A stretch of DNA of 33,239 nucleotides from CAZYME01 sp964648115 (GTDB lineage Bacteria; Pseudomonadota; Gammaproteobacteria; Legionellales; Legionellaceae): positions 1-33,239 of the forward strand of contig CAZYME010000027.1 in assembly GCA_964648115.1 (NCBI GenBank), given 5' to 3'. Position numbers and translations under genes: made by a program. The notes below the pieces were generated by a model. It saw only the letters and a program-made list of their open reading frames with translations. It had not been told where the DNA came from and searched no databases. This document shows positions 14,499-22,495 of the stretch, in pieces (position 1 is the stretch's first letter; each line of letters begins with the position of its first letter).

Positions 14499-14909
14499 AT
14501 GAGGCAGAAGGGCTTTACACTGATTGAATTGATGATCGTGGTAGCTATTGTCGCTATTCTTGTGGTCGTTGCTATTTTTCCTATGTACCAAGATTACACG
14601 ATCAAAGCGCGCGTAACAGAAGGATTGGCGCTCGCGTCCTCCGCAAAGCTTGCTGTGTCTGAAACAGCGACCACTAATAATGTGCTTCCGGCTACTCAAG
14701 CCGCTACCGGTTATACAACTCCTGCAGCAACTACAAATGTTGCATCTATTGTTATTGGCGCTAATGGAGTGATTACCATTACTTACACAGCAGTTTCTGG
14801 GGGAGGCACTCTTATCCTTACTCCTACGCTAACCGGGAATAATGATGTTACCTGGGATTGTACTGGTGGCACATTGCTTGTTAAATATCGCCCGGCAAAT
14901 TGTAGATAA
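14499..14909 (+). CDS. pilE: type IV pilin (divergent copy)
   Basis: 136 aa prepilin. The leader MRQKG is cut before Phe in G^FTLIELMIVVA, with the essential Glu at mature position 5. The rest matches the second pilin along its length, including the C-terminal pair of cysteines (TWDC ... ANC) that usually closes the D-region loop. Oddities: the helix reads VAILVVVAIFPMYQ, lacking the usual glycine near position 14 and carrying one extra residue that shifts the conserved proline from 22 to 23. It may still assemble, or act as a minor or decaying pilin. ATG 14499 has GAGGGG just upstream; an earlier in-frame start at 14460 lies within the promoter region and lacks a pilin leader. Confidence 0.9.
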   Translation: MRQKGFTLIELMIVVAIVAILVVVAIFPMYQDYTIKARVTEGLALASSAKLAVSETATTNNVLPATQAATGYTTPAATTNVASIVIGANGVITITYTAVSGGGTLILTPTLTGNNDVTWDCTGGTLLVKYRPANCR

Positions 14910-14955
14910 TCTAGCCGTAATAGCTCACGTCCGTACCTACCTATTCTAGAGATTC

Positions 14956-15039
14956 GCAGCTAGGATGGAGGCGAAAGCCGTAATCCGGGGAGTTCTGGCA
15001 CTGAAATTCCCGGGTTACGCTTCGCTTCATCCAGGCTAC
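14956..15039. repeat. palindromic repeat family B
   Basis: Left part GCAGCTAGGATGGAGGCG...GTAATCCGGG and right part TCCCGGGTTACGC...CATCCAGGCTAC are imperfect reverse complements. The same arms flank the element at 27439-27522, and one arm occurs near 23580. It resembles the dispersed GTAGCCTGGATG-type intergenic palindromes known in many bacteria. Confidence 0.75.
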
Positions 15040-15160
15040 AACTGACTCCGGGCTACAGGATTGTCTCAGGTCAGTCAGTTAAATGGCACATAGTGACCAT
15101 TTTGGTCAGTTGTTTTTTATATTCACTTTTGTAAATATGTTTGTAGTATGTCTTGTTTAA

Positions 15161-15177
15161 TTGGCATTGAAGTTGCA
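15161..15177 (+). promoter_or_regulatory. sigma-54 promoter, second pilin
   Basis: TTGGCATTGAAGTTGCA: GG and GC exactly 10 nt apart and a perfect TTGCA -12 box. Transcript start expected near 15188, giving a leader of about 38 nt. Pilin genes in many gammaproteobacteria are driven by RpoN with PilR; the PilR site itself was not identified. Confidence 0.75.
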
Positions 15178-15226
15178 TGATTATATGTGAGTTGATTATT
15201 AATTCATTAATTGAAGGGAGAGTATC

Positions 15227-15637
15227 ATGAAACAGAAAGGCTTTACATTGATTGAACTGATGATCGTTGTTGCTATTATTGGTATTCTTGCTGCAATTGC
15301 TATACCTGCATACCAAGATTATACCATTAGAGCTCGCGTCACAGAGGGGTTAGAAATGGCATCCTCAGCTAAACTTGCTGTGTCTGAAACCTCCATGACC
15401 AACAACGCCTTACCAGCTACCCAAGTTGCTACAGGGTATACCTCACCTGCTGCAACTGCTAACGTAACTTCTATTGTAGTTGGCGCTGCCGGTGTTATCA
15501 CTATCACGTACACAGCTGCGGCTGGTGGTGGTACCATCATTATGACACCAACACTTACTGCAAATGGTGACGTAACATGGGATTGTACAACTGGTACATT
15601 ACTTCCTAAATACCGTCCTGCTAGCTGTAGACCATAA
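15227..15637 (+). CDS. pilE: type IV major pilin
   Basis: 136 aa, canonical prepilin: leader MKQKG, cleavage before FTLIELMIVVAIIGILAAIA with Glu5 and Pro22, then a Thr/Ala/Val-rich globular domain and a C-terminal disulfide pair (WDC ... SC). It builds type IV pili for attachment, twitching or DNA uptake. Ribosome site GAAGGGAGAG precedes the ATG. It has a strong sigma-54 promoter and a strong terminator, so it is a single-gene transcript and the likely main pilin of the pair. Confidence 0.96.
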   Translation: MKQKGFTLIELMIVVAIIGILAAIAIPAYQDYTIRARVTEGLEMASSAKLAVSETSMTNNALPATQVATGYTSPAATANVTSIVVGAAGVITITYTAAAGGGTIIMTPTLTANGDVTWDCTTGTLLPKYRPASCRP

Positions 15638-15650
15638 GAGTAGGATAGCT

Positions 15651-15677
15651 AAAAAGCCGCCAATTGGCGGCTTTTTT
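15651..15677 (+). terminator. rho-independent terminator after second pilin
   Basis: AAAAAGCCGCC, loop AATT, GGCGGCTTTTTT: a GC-rich 11-bp stem with a T-run, a textbook terminator. The A-run on the other side may let it work in both directions. Confidence 0.93.
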
Positions 15678-15694
15678 ATTGGTGTAATTGAAGT

Positions 15695-15729
15695 GTAGGT
15701 TGGGCTTCGCAAGCTCAGCACCAACCTAC
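15695..15729. repeat. family A palindrome, short copy
   Basis: GTAGGTTGG (15695-15703) pairs with CCAACCTAC (15721-15729), with an inner GCTT-CGC-AAGC hairpin. It lies between the pilin terminator and the convergent pfp gene end. Confidence 0.75.
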
Positions 15730-15755
15730 TTTTGATCTCATCGTTTGACGTAGTC

Positions 15756-17003
15756 TCAGAATGAGGTGCCTAGCTTTCTAGCAACCAATTGATTCCTAAG
15801 ACGAACATACACAGGTAAACCATTCTGATAAGGTGGATAGGCCTCCCCTTGAATCAAAGGAGATAAATAACGCCGGCATGCTTCAGTAATACCCATGCCA
15901 TCCGCGCTAATAAATTCTTTAGGCATCGCTTTTTCTTGGTTTGCGACATCTTCTAAAGGTACATGGCTAATTGACCATCGGTAAGGTGAATCTTGCTCCC
16001 GGACGATGATAGGCATGATGGCATTGTGGCCACTCAGTGCCAATTCCACAGCCGCTTTTCCTAAGGCGTAGGCCTGTTCAACATCAACCGAGGAGGCGAT
16101 ATGGCGCGCGGCGCGTTGTAAATAATCTGCAACTGCCCAATGGTATTTGAGATTTAATTCACTTTTTATTAATTGGGCGAGAATAGGTGCCACGCCACCC
16201 AATTGCGCATGGCCAAACGCATCGCGTATGCCTGCATCACTTAAAAATTGTCCTTGTTCGTTACGGATCCCTTCAGAAACGACCACCACACAATATCCAT
16301 AGACTTCTACGCATTCAGCGACACGTTTTAGAAAGCGTGTTTGCTCAAAAGGAACCTCAGGGAATAGAATAATATGCGGTGGTTGCCCCTGCTCAGTACA
16401 AGCTAGACCACTGCTTGCAGCTATCCAACCTGCATGTCGGCCCATGACTTCAAGAATAAACACCTTTGTAGATGATGCAGCCATTGATGCAACGTCAAGG
16501 CCTGCTTCTAAGGTTGAAATTGCGATGTATTTTGCGACCGAACCAAAACCTGGGCATGCATCCGTAAAAGGTAAATCATTATCAACTGTTTTAGGGACTC
16601 CAATACAAGTGACAGGATAACCTGCAGCACGGCTCATGTTAGCAACTTTATTCGCTGTGTCTTGCGAATCACCACCACCATTATAAAAGAAATAGCCAAT
16701 ATCGTGTGCTTTGAATACCTCCAAAAGGCGAGCAAATTCAGCTGGGTTATCTTTTAATTTGTAACGGCATGAGCCAAAGGCTCCAGACGGTGTATGCATG
16801 AGTTTGGCAATCGTTGCGTCGTCTTCAAGAGAGGTATCAATGAGCTCTTCATGCAATGCACCAATAATTCCATTCTTTGCGGCAAAGACTTTACCTATTT
16901 TTTGAGGGTGCTGGCGTGCAGTTTGAATTATCCCACAAGCGGATGCATTAATGACCGCTGTAACACCACCAGATTGGGCATACATTGCATTTTTTACTGA
17001 CAT
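15756..17003 (-). CDS. pfp: pyrophosphate-dependent phosphofructokinase
   Basis: 415 aa. Converts fructose 6-phosphate and pyrophosphate to the 1,6-bisphosphate, reversibly. The substrate loop reads GGGDSQDT (109-116) and PKTVDND (137-143); a lysine where ATP-enzymes have glycine (PGTIDND) indicates PPi rather than ATP use. MGRHAGWIAA and the later SEGIRNEQG block also fit. Its ATG overlaps the last codons of the sensor-kinase gene by 10 nt, with AGGAG just upstream, so the two genes are probably translated together, tying a central glycolytic/gluconeogenic step to the LetS regulator. Confidence 0.93.
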   Translation of the reverse strand: MSVKNAMYAQSGGVTAVINASACGIIQTARQHPQKIGKVFAAKNGIIGALHEELIDTSLEDDATIAKLMHTPSGAFGSCRYKLKDNPAEFARLLEVFKAHDIGYFFYNGGGDSQDTANKVANMSRAAGYPVTCIGVPKTVDNDLPFTDACPGFGSVAKYIAISTLEAGLDVASMAASSTKVFILEVMGRHAGWIAASSGLACTEQGQPPHIILFPEVPFEQTRFLKRVAECVEVYGYCVVVVSEGIRNEQGQFLSDAGIRDAFGHAQLGGVAPILAQLIKSELNLKYHWAVADYLQRAARHIASSVDVEQAYALGKAAVELALSGHNAIMPIIVREQDSPYRWSISHVPLEDVANQEKAMPKEFISADGMGITEACRRYLSPLIQGEAYPPYQNGLPVYVRLRNQLVARKLGTSF

Positions 17004-19738
17004 ATTTTCTCCTTTACCATATGTGTTCGATACGATGTTTCATATTCATGAAGTACAGCATCAATACTTTGAATTAATTCGGCGAAGGCCGCTTTTAACT
17101 CATCAGTATGCTGTACATTCTTGGCGAGATTTTCTAGGTGGGCTACATGATTTTGTAATGAAGGCACTCCACAGAAGCAACAAGCACCCAGTAGCTTATG
17201 AGCAGCTCGCTCTATCCCTTGTAAATTATGGGTTTTCATTAAGTGTAAAAATTCTTCACGATTTTTTTGTAATTCATCGATAAAGCGGGCGAGGAACTCT
17301 ATTGCTAGAGCCTGGTTTCCAGATACTCTCTGTACGCATAAAGGCCAATTAATTATGGCGGTTTTGTTTCTACCAGTAATATTCAAGAGATGCCGGATCA
17401 GTGTTTCTTCATCAATTGGTTTTTCCAGACACAACTCAATTCCAGCTTTCGGCAGGTGTTCCTTGCTTAAATCACAGCTGTTAGCGCTGATTAAAATAAT
17501 GGGAGTATGCTTGTTTAACATAGATTGCTGACGAATTATTTGCGCTGCCTCTAAGCCGTTGAGTAAGGGCATCTGTAAGTCCAACAGAATTGCGTTGAAA
17601 TGTTTTTGGTTACACAGGGCCACAGCTTTTTCGCCATTGTCCACTGTTTCGATAGTTGCATTTTGACCCAACATTGAATGGAGCAACAGGCGATTCACAG
17701 GATGATCTTCAGCAATTAATAATGTGGGCCGTGCTAAGCGCAACTGGACGCGCAAATGATCTAAGTCATGGTTACTGATTTTAGTGAGGGCTACCTTGTT
17801 AAGTAACGATTCAATCGTTTCATGTAATTTTTGCATATTTGGAGGCTTAAACAGGAAGCCTTGCGCGCCAAGTGACTGGTAATCCTCGATTAACCACTTT
17901 GAAACAAGGACGCAAGGAATCGATTGTTTGCGCAATACTTGCGCTACTTGTTGCTCGCAACCTTGGTTAACATTGACAAAGGCTAGGTGATAATCACTAT
18001 AAGTTTTGAAAGCTTCTTCAAGCCGATTAAATGTTTCTACACGGGCACAATTAATGCCCCAATAACCTAAGCCGTTACATATCGTTTCTAAATGTAATGG
18101 ATTGTCATCAAAGCAAATTACGTTTAGATTCGCGAAGCGGTGAGTTTGATGCTTTTCTACTTCATATGCCGCTAATTTTTCTAGTTTGATGTGTATAGAA
18201 AAAGTTGATCCCTTGTGCACTTCGCTGGTGATTGTAATACGCCCATGCATCTGTTCCGCCAATTTTTTACAAATCACTAATCCTAACCCTGAGCCTCCAT
18301 AGCGGCGGGTAATACTTGTATCGGCTTGATTAAAAGCGTTAAATAATGTTGTTTGGTCGTTTTCTGAAATCCCAATGCCAGTATCGGTAACTGCCAGGCA
18401 AATGCTGTAATCTTTTTCAGATTCTTGCTCAATATCAGTGCGGATTAGAACATAACCGTGTTCTGTAAATCGCACAGCATTGCTCACAAGATTAGTTATT
18501 ATTTGTTTGAGGCGCAGGGGATCACCCAGCATGGTTTTAGGCACGTTAATGGCCGTTGCTGGAATGAGATCGATACCTTTCTTGCGGGCAGTAGGGGCAA
18601 TTAATGCCAAGACCTCATCAATGCAGGCACGGATATCTAAAGGAATGCAATCTAAATGCAATTTGCCCGCATCTATTTTGGAGTAGTCGAGAATATCATT
18701 AATGATGGCCAATAGGTCTTGCGCGGAGGATTGGATGGTTTTTACATAATCCAATTGCAGCGGGTCTAGTTTGCTATCCAAGAGCACGTTGGTAAAGCCA
18801 ATAACACCATTCATAGGGGTACGGATTTCGTGGCTCATATTTGCAATGAGTTCAGATTTTTGGCGACTCTTCTCTTCGGTTTTCTTTTTGTCCATTGATA
18901 GTTCAATGTTTTTTTCTTCAAGCAATTCAAGACTTTGCTGCAAATCGCCAGTAGCGACCTCAATATGTTGATTTAACTCTTTGATGGTATCTAAATATTG
19001 TTTTTGTAAATGGGCACAGCCTTGCTCAATCACGCCCAGTTCCCCAGGGCTGACTACTTTAATTTGTGTTTCAAATTCGTTGCTTAAAATTTGTTTCATA
19101 CTGCGTCTAAGGCGTGCGATGGGTAAATAAATTCGTTTAGAGAGAAAATAATGCACGCTTAAACCAAGCAGCAAACTTAATAAAGTGATAAAAATAGTAA
19201 CAATATACATTTGATAACGTTGGATGAGTATGGATTTGGTATCAATATTGATTGATAGCCAGCCCAAAACATCATCAGCTTGAAAGACTAGCGGGCTTTG
19301 AGGAACAAAAGAAGCTGCAGAATATAAATTAAATTTAGGTAAGGTAATAGGTGCCACAAAATTAACGGTAAATGCGTCAATTTGTCTGCTTTTAATATAA
19401 TCACCGGTGAATTCAGGGAGGAAATTATGGAGCGTATTCTTGCCGCGGCGATAGGCAAGCAATTGTCCATTCGCATTATAAAAAGCTAAAGACTGCACTT
19501 CGGGGTTAATAATCGATGCATCGACCAGCCCTTGTAGTGTCCGGCGATCGTCCTTAAGCATGGCTAATTGCGCACCTGGTATCAATTGATGTATGTATGC
19601 CTCGCCTAAGCGTGATACGTGTTGTTTTACATTACTGTTAAATTGACCATTGTAGAGCAGCGCAAATAGCAGGGCGACCAGCAGAACTGGGACTAAAGTT
19701 GTGATTCTAAGTTGGTATTTAATCCCGATGCCTTTCAC
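16994..19738 (-). CDS. letS: hybrid sensor histidine kinase, LetS/BarA/GacS type
   Basis: 914 aa from the chosen start. Order: membrane segment near the N-terminus, periplasmic sensor (about 30-170), second membrane segment (about 177-200), HAMP, phospho-acceptor helix with H303 in ANMSHEIRTP, ATPase domain (GTGIG- and GLGLV-type boxes), a degenerate receiver-like segment lacking the acceptor Asp (FVNVN), a true receiver with LLDLQMP, and a C-terminal HPt with His847 in AAHKLLG. This is the unorthodox BarA/GacS layout; its usual partner, LetA/UvrY/GacA, is not here. In Legionella the LetA/LetS pair controls the switch to the transmissive phase. GTG 19738, with AAGAAGG upstream, is preferred to ATG 19783, which lies almost on the predicted transcript start. 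Confidence 0.92.
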   Translation of the reverse strand: MKGIGIKYQLRITTLVPVLLVALLFALLYNGQFNSNVKQHVSRLGEAYIHQLIPGAQLAMLKDDRRTLQGLVDASIINPEVQSLAFYNANGQLLAYRRGKNTLHNFLPEFTGDYIKSRQIDAFTVNFVAPITLPKFNLYSAASFVPQSPLVFQADDVLGWLSINIDTKSILIQRYQMYIVTIFITLLSLLLGLSVHYFLSKRIYLPIARLRRSMKQILSNEFETQIKVVSPGELGVIEQGCAHLQKQYLDTIKELNQHIEVATGDLQQSLELLEEKNIELSMDKKKTEEKSRQKSELIANMSHEIRTPMNGVIGFTNVLLDSKLDPLQLDYVKTIQSSAQDLLAIINDILDYSKIDAGKLHLDCIPLDIRACIDEVLALIAPTARKKGIDLIPATAINVPKTMLGDPLRLKQIITNLVSNAVRFTEHGYVLIRTDIEQESEKDYSICLAVTDTGIGISENDQTTLFNAFNQADTSITRRYGGSGLGLVICKKLAEQMHGRITITSEVHKGSTFSIHIKLEKLAAYEVEKHQTHRFANLNVICFDDNPLHLETICNGLGYWGINCARVETFNRLEEAFKTYSDYHLAFVNVNQGCEQQVAQVLRKQSIPCVLVSKWLIEDYQSLGAQGFLFKPPNMQKLHETIESLLNKVALTKISNHDLDHLRVQLRLARPTLLIAEDHPVNRLLLHSMLGQNATIETVDNGEKAVALCNQKHFNAILLDLQMPLLNGLEAAQIIRQQSMLNKHTPIILISANSCDLSKEHLPKAGIELCLEKPIDEETLIRHLLNITGRNKTAIINWPLCVQRVSGNQALAIEFLARFIDELQKNREEFLHLMKTHNLQGIERAAHKLLGACCFCGVPSLQNHVAHLENLAKNVQHTDELKAAFAELIQSIDAVLHEYETSYRTHMVKEKICQ

Positions 19739-19768
19739 GCGAATACCTTCTTGAAGACAATGACTACT

Positions 19769-19821
19769 TTGCGTTGAATACAAAGTCGGCTATTATAGCG
19801 CGATTATTTTACTGCTTACAA
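19769..19821. promoter_or_regulatory. divergent letS/gltX promoters sharing a -10
   Basis: Minus strand: TTGTAA (plus 19816-19821), 18-nt spacer, TATAAT (plus 19792-19797). Plus strand: TATTAT at 19791-19796 with a weak TTGCGT 16 nt upstream (19769-19774). The two -10 hexamers overlap almost completely, so RNA polymerase bound one way should block the other. The letS promoter is the better match. Confidence 0.5.
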
Positions 19822-19832
19822 CGGAGCCTACT

Positions 19833-21245
19833 ATGGTGGTTCGAACACGTTTTGCTCCAAGCCCCACGGGGTTTTTACACGTCGGCGGAGTCCGTACAGC
19901 CTTGTTTTCTTGGCTATATGCTAAACGTCATCAAGGTGAGTTTATTTTACGTGTCGAAGATACGGATAGGGAGCGCTCCACCCAAGAATCAGTGCAAGCA
20001 ATTATTGATGGTATGCACTGGTTAGGTTTGGACTGTGATGAAGGGCCTTTTTATCAAACAGATCGTTATCCTCGTTATTTAAGTGTTGCACAGCAATTGT
20101 TAGATGAGGGAAAAGCGTACCGATGTTATTGTAGTAAAGAGCGTTTAGAGTCACTAAGAGAGGCGCAACTCGCAGCAAAAGAAAAACCTCGATACGATGG
20201 CCATTGCCGGCTTAAAAATCTGCCTGAGGGAGATACCCCGCATGTTGTGCGCTTTAAAAACCCAGCTGCTGGTCACGTCTCATTTTGCGATCGGGTATAC
20301 GGTGATATTCAGGTAGAGAATAGCGAACTAGATGATTTAATTCTGGTGCGTTCAGATGGTAATCCCACCTACAATTTTGCTGTGGTTATTGATGATTGGG
20401 ACATGGGTATTACGCACGTGATTCGTGGTGATGATCACATTAACAATACGCCAAGGCAAATCAATCTATTTGAAGCATTGAATGCTCCAGTCCCTGTGTT
20501 TGCACATTTACCAATGATTTTAGGGGATGATGGCAAACGATTATCTAAGCGACATGGTGCTGTGAGTGTGCTGCAATTTAAAGAAATGGGCTTTTTGCCA
20601 CATGCCTTATTGAATTATTTGGTACGGTTAGGATGGTCGCATGGCGATCAGGAAATTTTCAGTATTGAAGAGATGATTGCCATGTTTGATTTGGATCATG
20701 TTAGCCGTGGTGTGTCCAGTTTTAATTACGATAAACTATATTGGTTAAATCAGCATTATCAAAAATCAGATTCTCCCGCTAGTGTAGCGGAAGCACTCGC
20801 ATGGCATTTTACACATCAGGGCATTGATGTGAAGAAAGGGCCTGCGCTTTCTGATTTGGTTGTCGTACAGGCAGAGCGTTGCCGTACGCTGGCTGAAATA
20901 GCAGAAAAAAGTCGTTGTTTTTACCAGGATGCTATTGAATATGATGAAGATGCCGTGAAAAAGCACTTACGGCCGGTGGTTTTGGAGCCTCTAGAACGGC
21001 TTTACGAATGCTTATCCAAGATAGACGAATGGATACAAGAAGCCTTGCACCATTGTATTAATGACGTGAGCGCTGAATTTGACCTCAACATGGGGAAAAT
21101 TGCCCAGCCGTTACGTGTTGCGGTGACGGGAAGTAGTATGTCCCCTTCAATTGATATGACATTGGCACTCGTAGGTAAACAGCGGACTCTCGAGCGGTTG
21201 GAGAAGGCTCTGGAGATGATTCGCAAGCGGGCTAGTGTGTGTTGA
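19833..21245 (+). CDS. gltX: glutamyl-tRNA synthetase
   Basis: 470 aa class I synthetase. HIGH-type motif PSPTGFLHVGG at 9-19, KMSKS-type motif GKRLSKRHG in the middle, and a Cys/His zinc-type cluster in the YRCYCSKE ... DGHCR stretch near 97-128. It charges tRNA-Glu with glutamate in the cytosol. ATG 19833 has GGAG upstream. Length and motifs fit the standard bacterial enzyme. A tRNA-Glu gene lies 12 kb away at the right edge, but the two are not linked in an operon. Confidence 0.97.
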   Translation: MVVRTRFAPSPTGFLHVGGVRTALFSWLYAKRHQGEFILRVEDTDRERSTQESVQAIIDGMHWLGLDCDEGPFYQTDRYPRYLSVAQQLLDEGKAYRCYCSKERLESLREAQLAAKEKPRYDGHCRLKNLPEGDTPHVVRFKNPAAGHVSFCDRVYGDIQVENSELDDLILVRSDGNPTYNFAVVIDDWDMGITHVIRGDDHINNTPRQINLFEALNAPVPVFAHLPMILGDDGKRLSKRHGAVSVLQFKEMGFLPHALLNYLVRLGWSHGDQEIFSIEEMIAMFDLDHVSRGVSSFNYDKLYWLNQHYQKSDSPASVAEALAWHFTHQGIDVKKGPALSDLVVVQAERCRTLAEIAEKSRCFYQDAIEYDEDAVKKHLRPVVLEPLERLYECLSKIDEWIQEALHHCINDVSAEFDLNMGKIAQPLRVAVTGSSMSPSIDMTLALVGKQRTLERLEKALEMIRKRASVC

Positions 21246-21363
21246 TGTCGTCGACACAGGCTACGGTTTTGTTTCTTATTCTGCACAAACCAGGAAAATA
21301 CCCTCAACTTTTTTTAGTTCCAGTCGATACCTTTAAATATCGGTAAGTAATTGGGCTAATATC

Positions 21364-21642
21364 ATGACAGAAAAACACTTCGCTTATAAGATAACCAGGG
21401 ATAACTCGGGGTTGGTATGTACCCAGTCTGAGTTTGAAGAAGACAAAATGTTAGATGTATTAAAAGATATCCAAGGCACCCACAACAAAGGGATATATTG
21501 GATTTTTAAGCAGTTAAATGGAAAGCCGCAGGAAGCGCTTTGCATTATTGACTGTGAACACAACCGGATTTATTACCATTATTCCGGTGAGGTAGAAGAT
21601 ATACAGGACACCATAAATAAACTAAGCCACGGAAGGGAATAA
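21364..21642 (+). CDS. small cytoplasmic protein of unknown function
   Basis: 92 aa, no recognised family. Acidic-basic mixed, with no signal peptide or membrane segment. It has several aromatic residues in the second half (GIYWIFKQ, RIYYHYSGEVEDIQ), suggesting a small alpha/beta fold. Ribosome site is poor. It is the first of three plus-strand small genes spaced 5 and 8 nt apart, so it is probably a real gene. Confidence 0.6.
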   Translation: MTEKHFAYKITRDNSGLVCTQSEFEEDKMLDVLKDIQGTHNKGIYWIFKQLNGKPQEALCIIDCEHNRIYYHYSGEVEDIQDTINKLSHGRE

Positions 21643-21647
21643 CTATC

Positions 21648-22031
21648 ATGAAATTTAAATCATGTATGATTGGAGTAGGTATATCGATGTTGTCAATTTC
21701 TACATTAGTCGCGGCAGATTCGACTGAAACAGCAAAAAACGTATGGATAGCACAAGTAAAACTAGCTGTTTCAGAGCCCGTATGTAAAAGCTTTATCGAG
21801 GATGAGGCGATTGCGACACAAATGAAAGCGCGTAATATTAACTATGATAAGTGTATTTCTCTGATGCCAGCAATTACAGATAAATGCATACAAAAATTCG
21901 AACCCAGTTTACCCCCATCTCTAAATGATGAATCTGCAGAAAAATGGGGACGGGTAATTGGTGAATGTATTGGAAATAATTTTGCTATGAGTTATTTATA
22001 TTCAGATATGAAGGAGAAGCCAGGGGCTTAG
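21648..22031 (+). CDS. secreted Cys-containing small protein, unknown
   Basis: 127 aa. The N-terminus is a clear signal peptide (MKFKSCMIGVG, hydrophobic core, cleavage probably after LVAA), so the mature protein should be periplasmic or secreted. The mature part has four cysteines (EPVCKSF, YDKCISL, TDKCIQK, GECIGN), probably two disulfides, and is mostly helical. Ribosome site AAGGGA lies nine bases before the ATG. Family not recognised; it sits between a small unknown gene and a DUF1840 gene. Confidence 0.7.
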   Translation: MKFKSCMIGVGISMLSISTLVAADSTETAKNVWIAQVKLAVSEPVCKSFIEDEAIATQMKARNINYDKCISLMPAITDKCIQKFEPSLPPSLNDESAEKWGRVIGECIGNNFAMSYLYSDMKEKPGA

Positions 22032-22039
22032 GGAGAAAT

Positions 22040-22348
22040 ATGTTAGTAACATTTAGTTGTGATGCGCATGAAAATATTACCATGTTTGGTGATGTAGCTC
22101 TACGCTTGATAAAGATGATGGGGCATACTGGTACAGTGCCTAGTGCAATTGTGAAAGAAAATGTTCCTTCGGCGCTAACTCATCTGCAGCAAGCAATCGA
22201 GCTGGAAAGACAAAAGCCACCACCGATCCCTCGAAGACTATCGGATGATGACGATGATCAAGAGGTGAGCTTGGTGAACAGGGCAATACCTTTGATTGAG
22301 TTATTAGAAGCTGCAGTAAAAAAGGAATGTGATGTGATGTGGAAGTAA
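22040..22348 (+). CDS. DUF1840-family protein
   Basis: 102 aa. The start MLVTFSCDAHENITMFGDVA, then LIKMMGHTGTVPSAI and a helical AL..L..A.E segment, are the DUF1840 signature. A proline/aspartate-rich loop (PPPIPRRLSDDDDD) links to a final helix. The family is common in proteobacteria and has no known function. GGGAG lies five bases before the ATG. Confidence 0.88.
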   Translation: MLVTFSCDAHENITMFGDVALRLIKMMGHTGTVPSAIVKENVPSALTHLQQAIELERQKPPPIPRRLSDDDDDQEVSLVNRAIPLIELLEAAVKKECDVMWK

Positions 22349-22373
22349 GGACCACAGATACTTAATCGTGGAT

Positions 22374-22483
22374 TCCTCTCCCATTGATGGGAGAGGATGC
22401 CCGACAGGGCAGGTGAGGGTAGATCTTTTGATCACCCCTCATCCGCCCTGTTGGGCACCTTCTCCCTCAAGGGGAGAAGGGAC
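22374..22483. repeat. palindromic repeat family C between convergent genes
   Basis: Contains CCTCTCCCATTGATGGGAGAGG, and the pair GATGCCCGACAGGGC...GTGAGGG / CCCTCATCCGCCCTGTTGGGC, plus CTTCTCCCTCAAGGGGAGAAG. It fills the gap between the DUF1840 gene and rnc, which end facing each other, and could end both transcripts. A related copy is at 31886-31966. Confidence 0.8.
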
Positions 22484-22495
22484 AACCTGGGAAAC

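Larger units (their letters stand above)
14910..15226. other. intergenic between pilins: repeat plus sigma-54 promoter
   Basis: This 317-nt gap holds no gene. It contains a family B palindromic repeat (14956-15039), a further copy of GGGCTACAGG near 15050, and the sigma-54 promoter of the second pilin. No clear terminator for the first pilin was seen apart from the repeat. Confidence 0.6.

Noticed and set aside
14956..15039. CRISPR-like array among the repeats
   Set aside because: The repeats are inverted, dispersed pairs without regular spacing or unique spacers; no cas genes are present.
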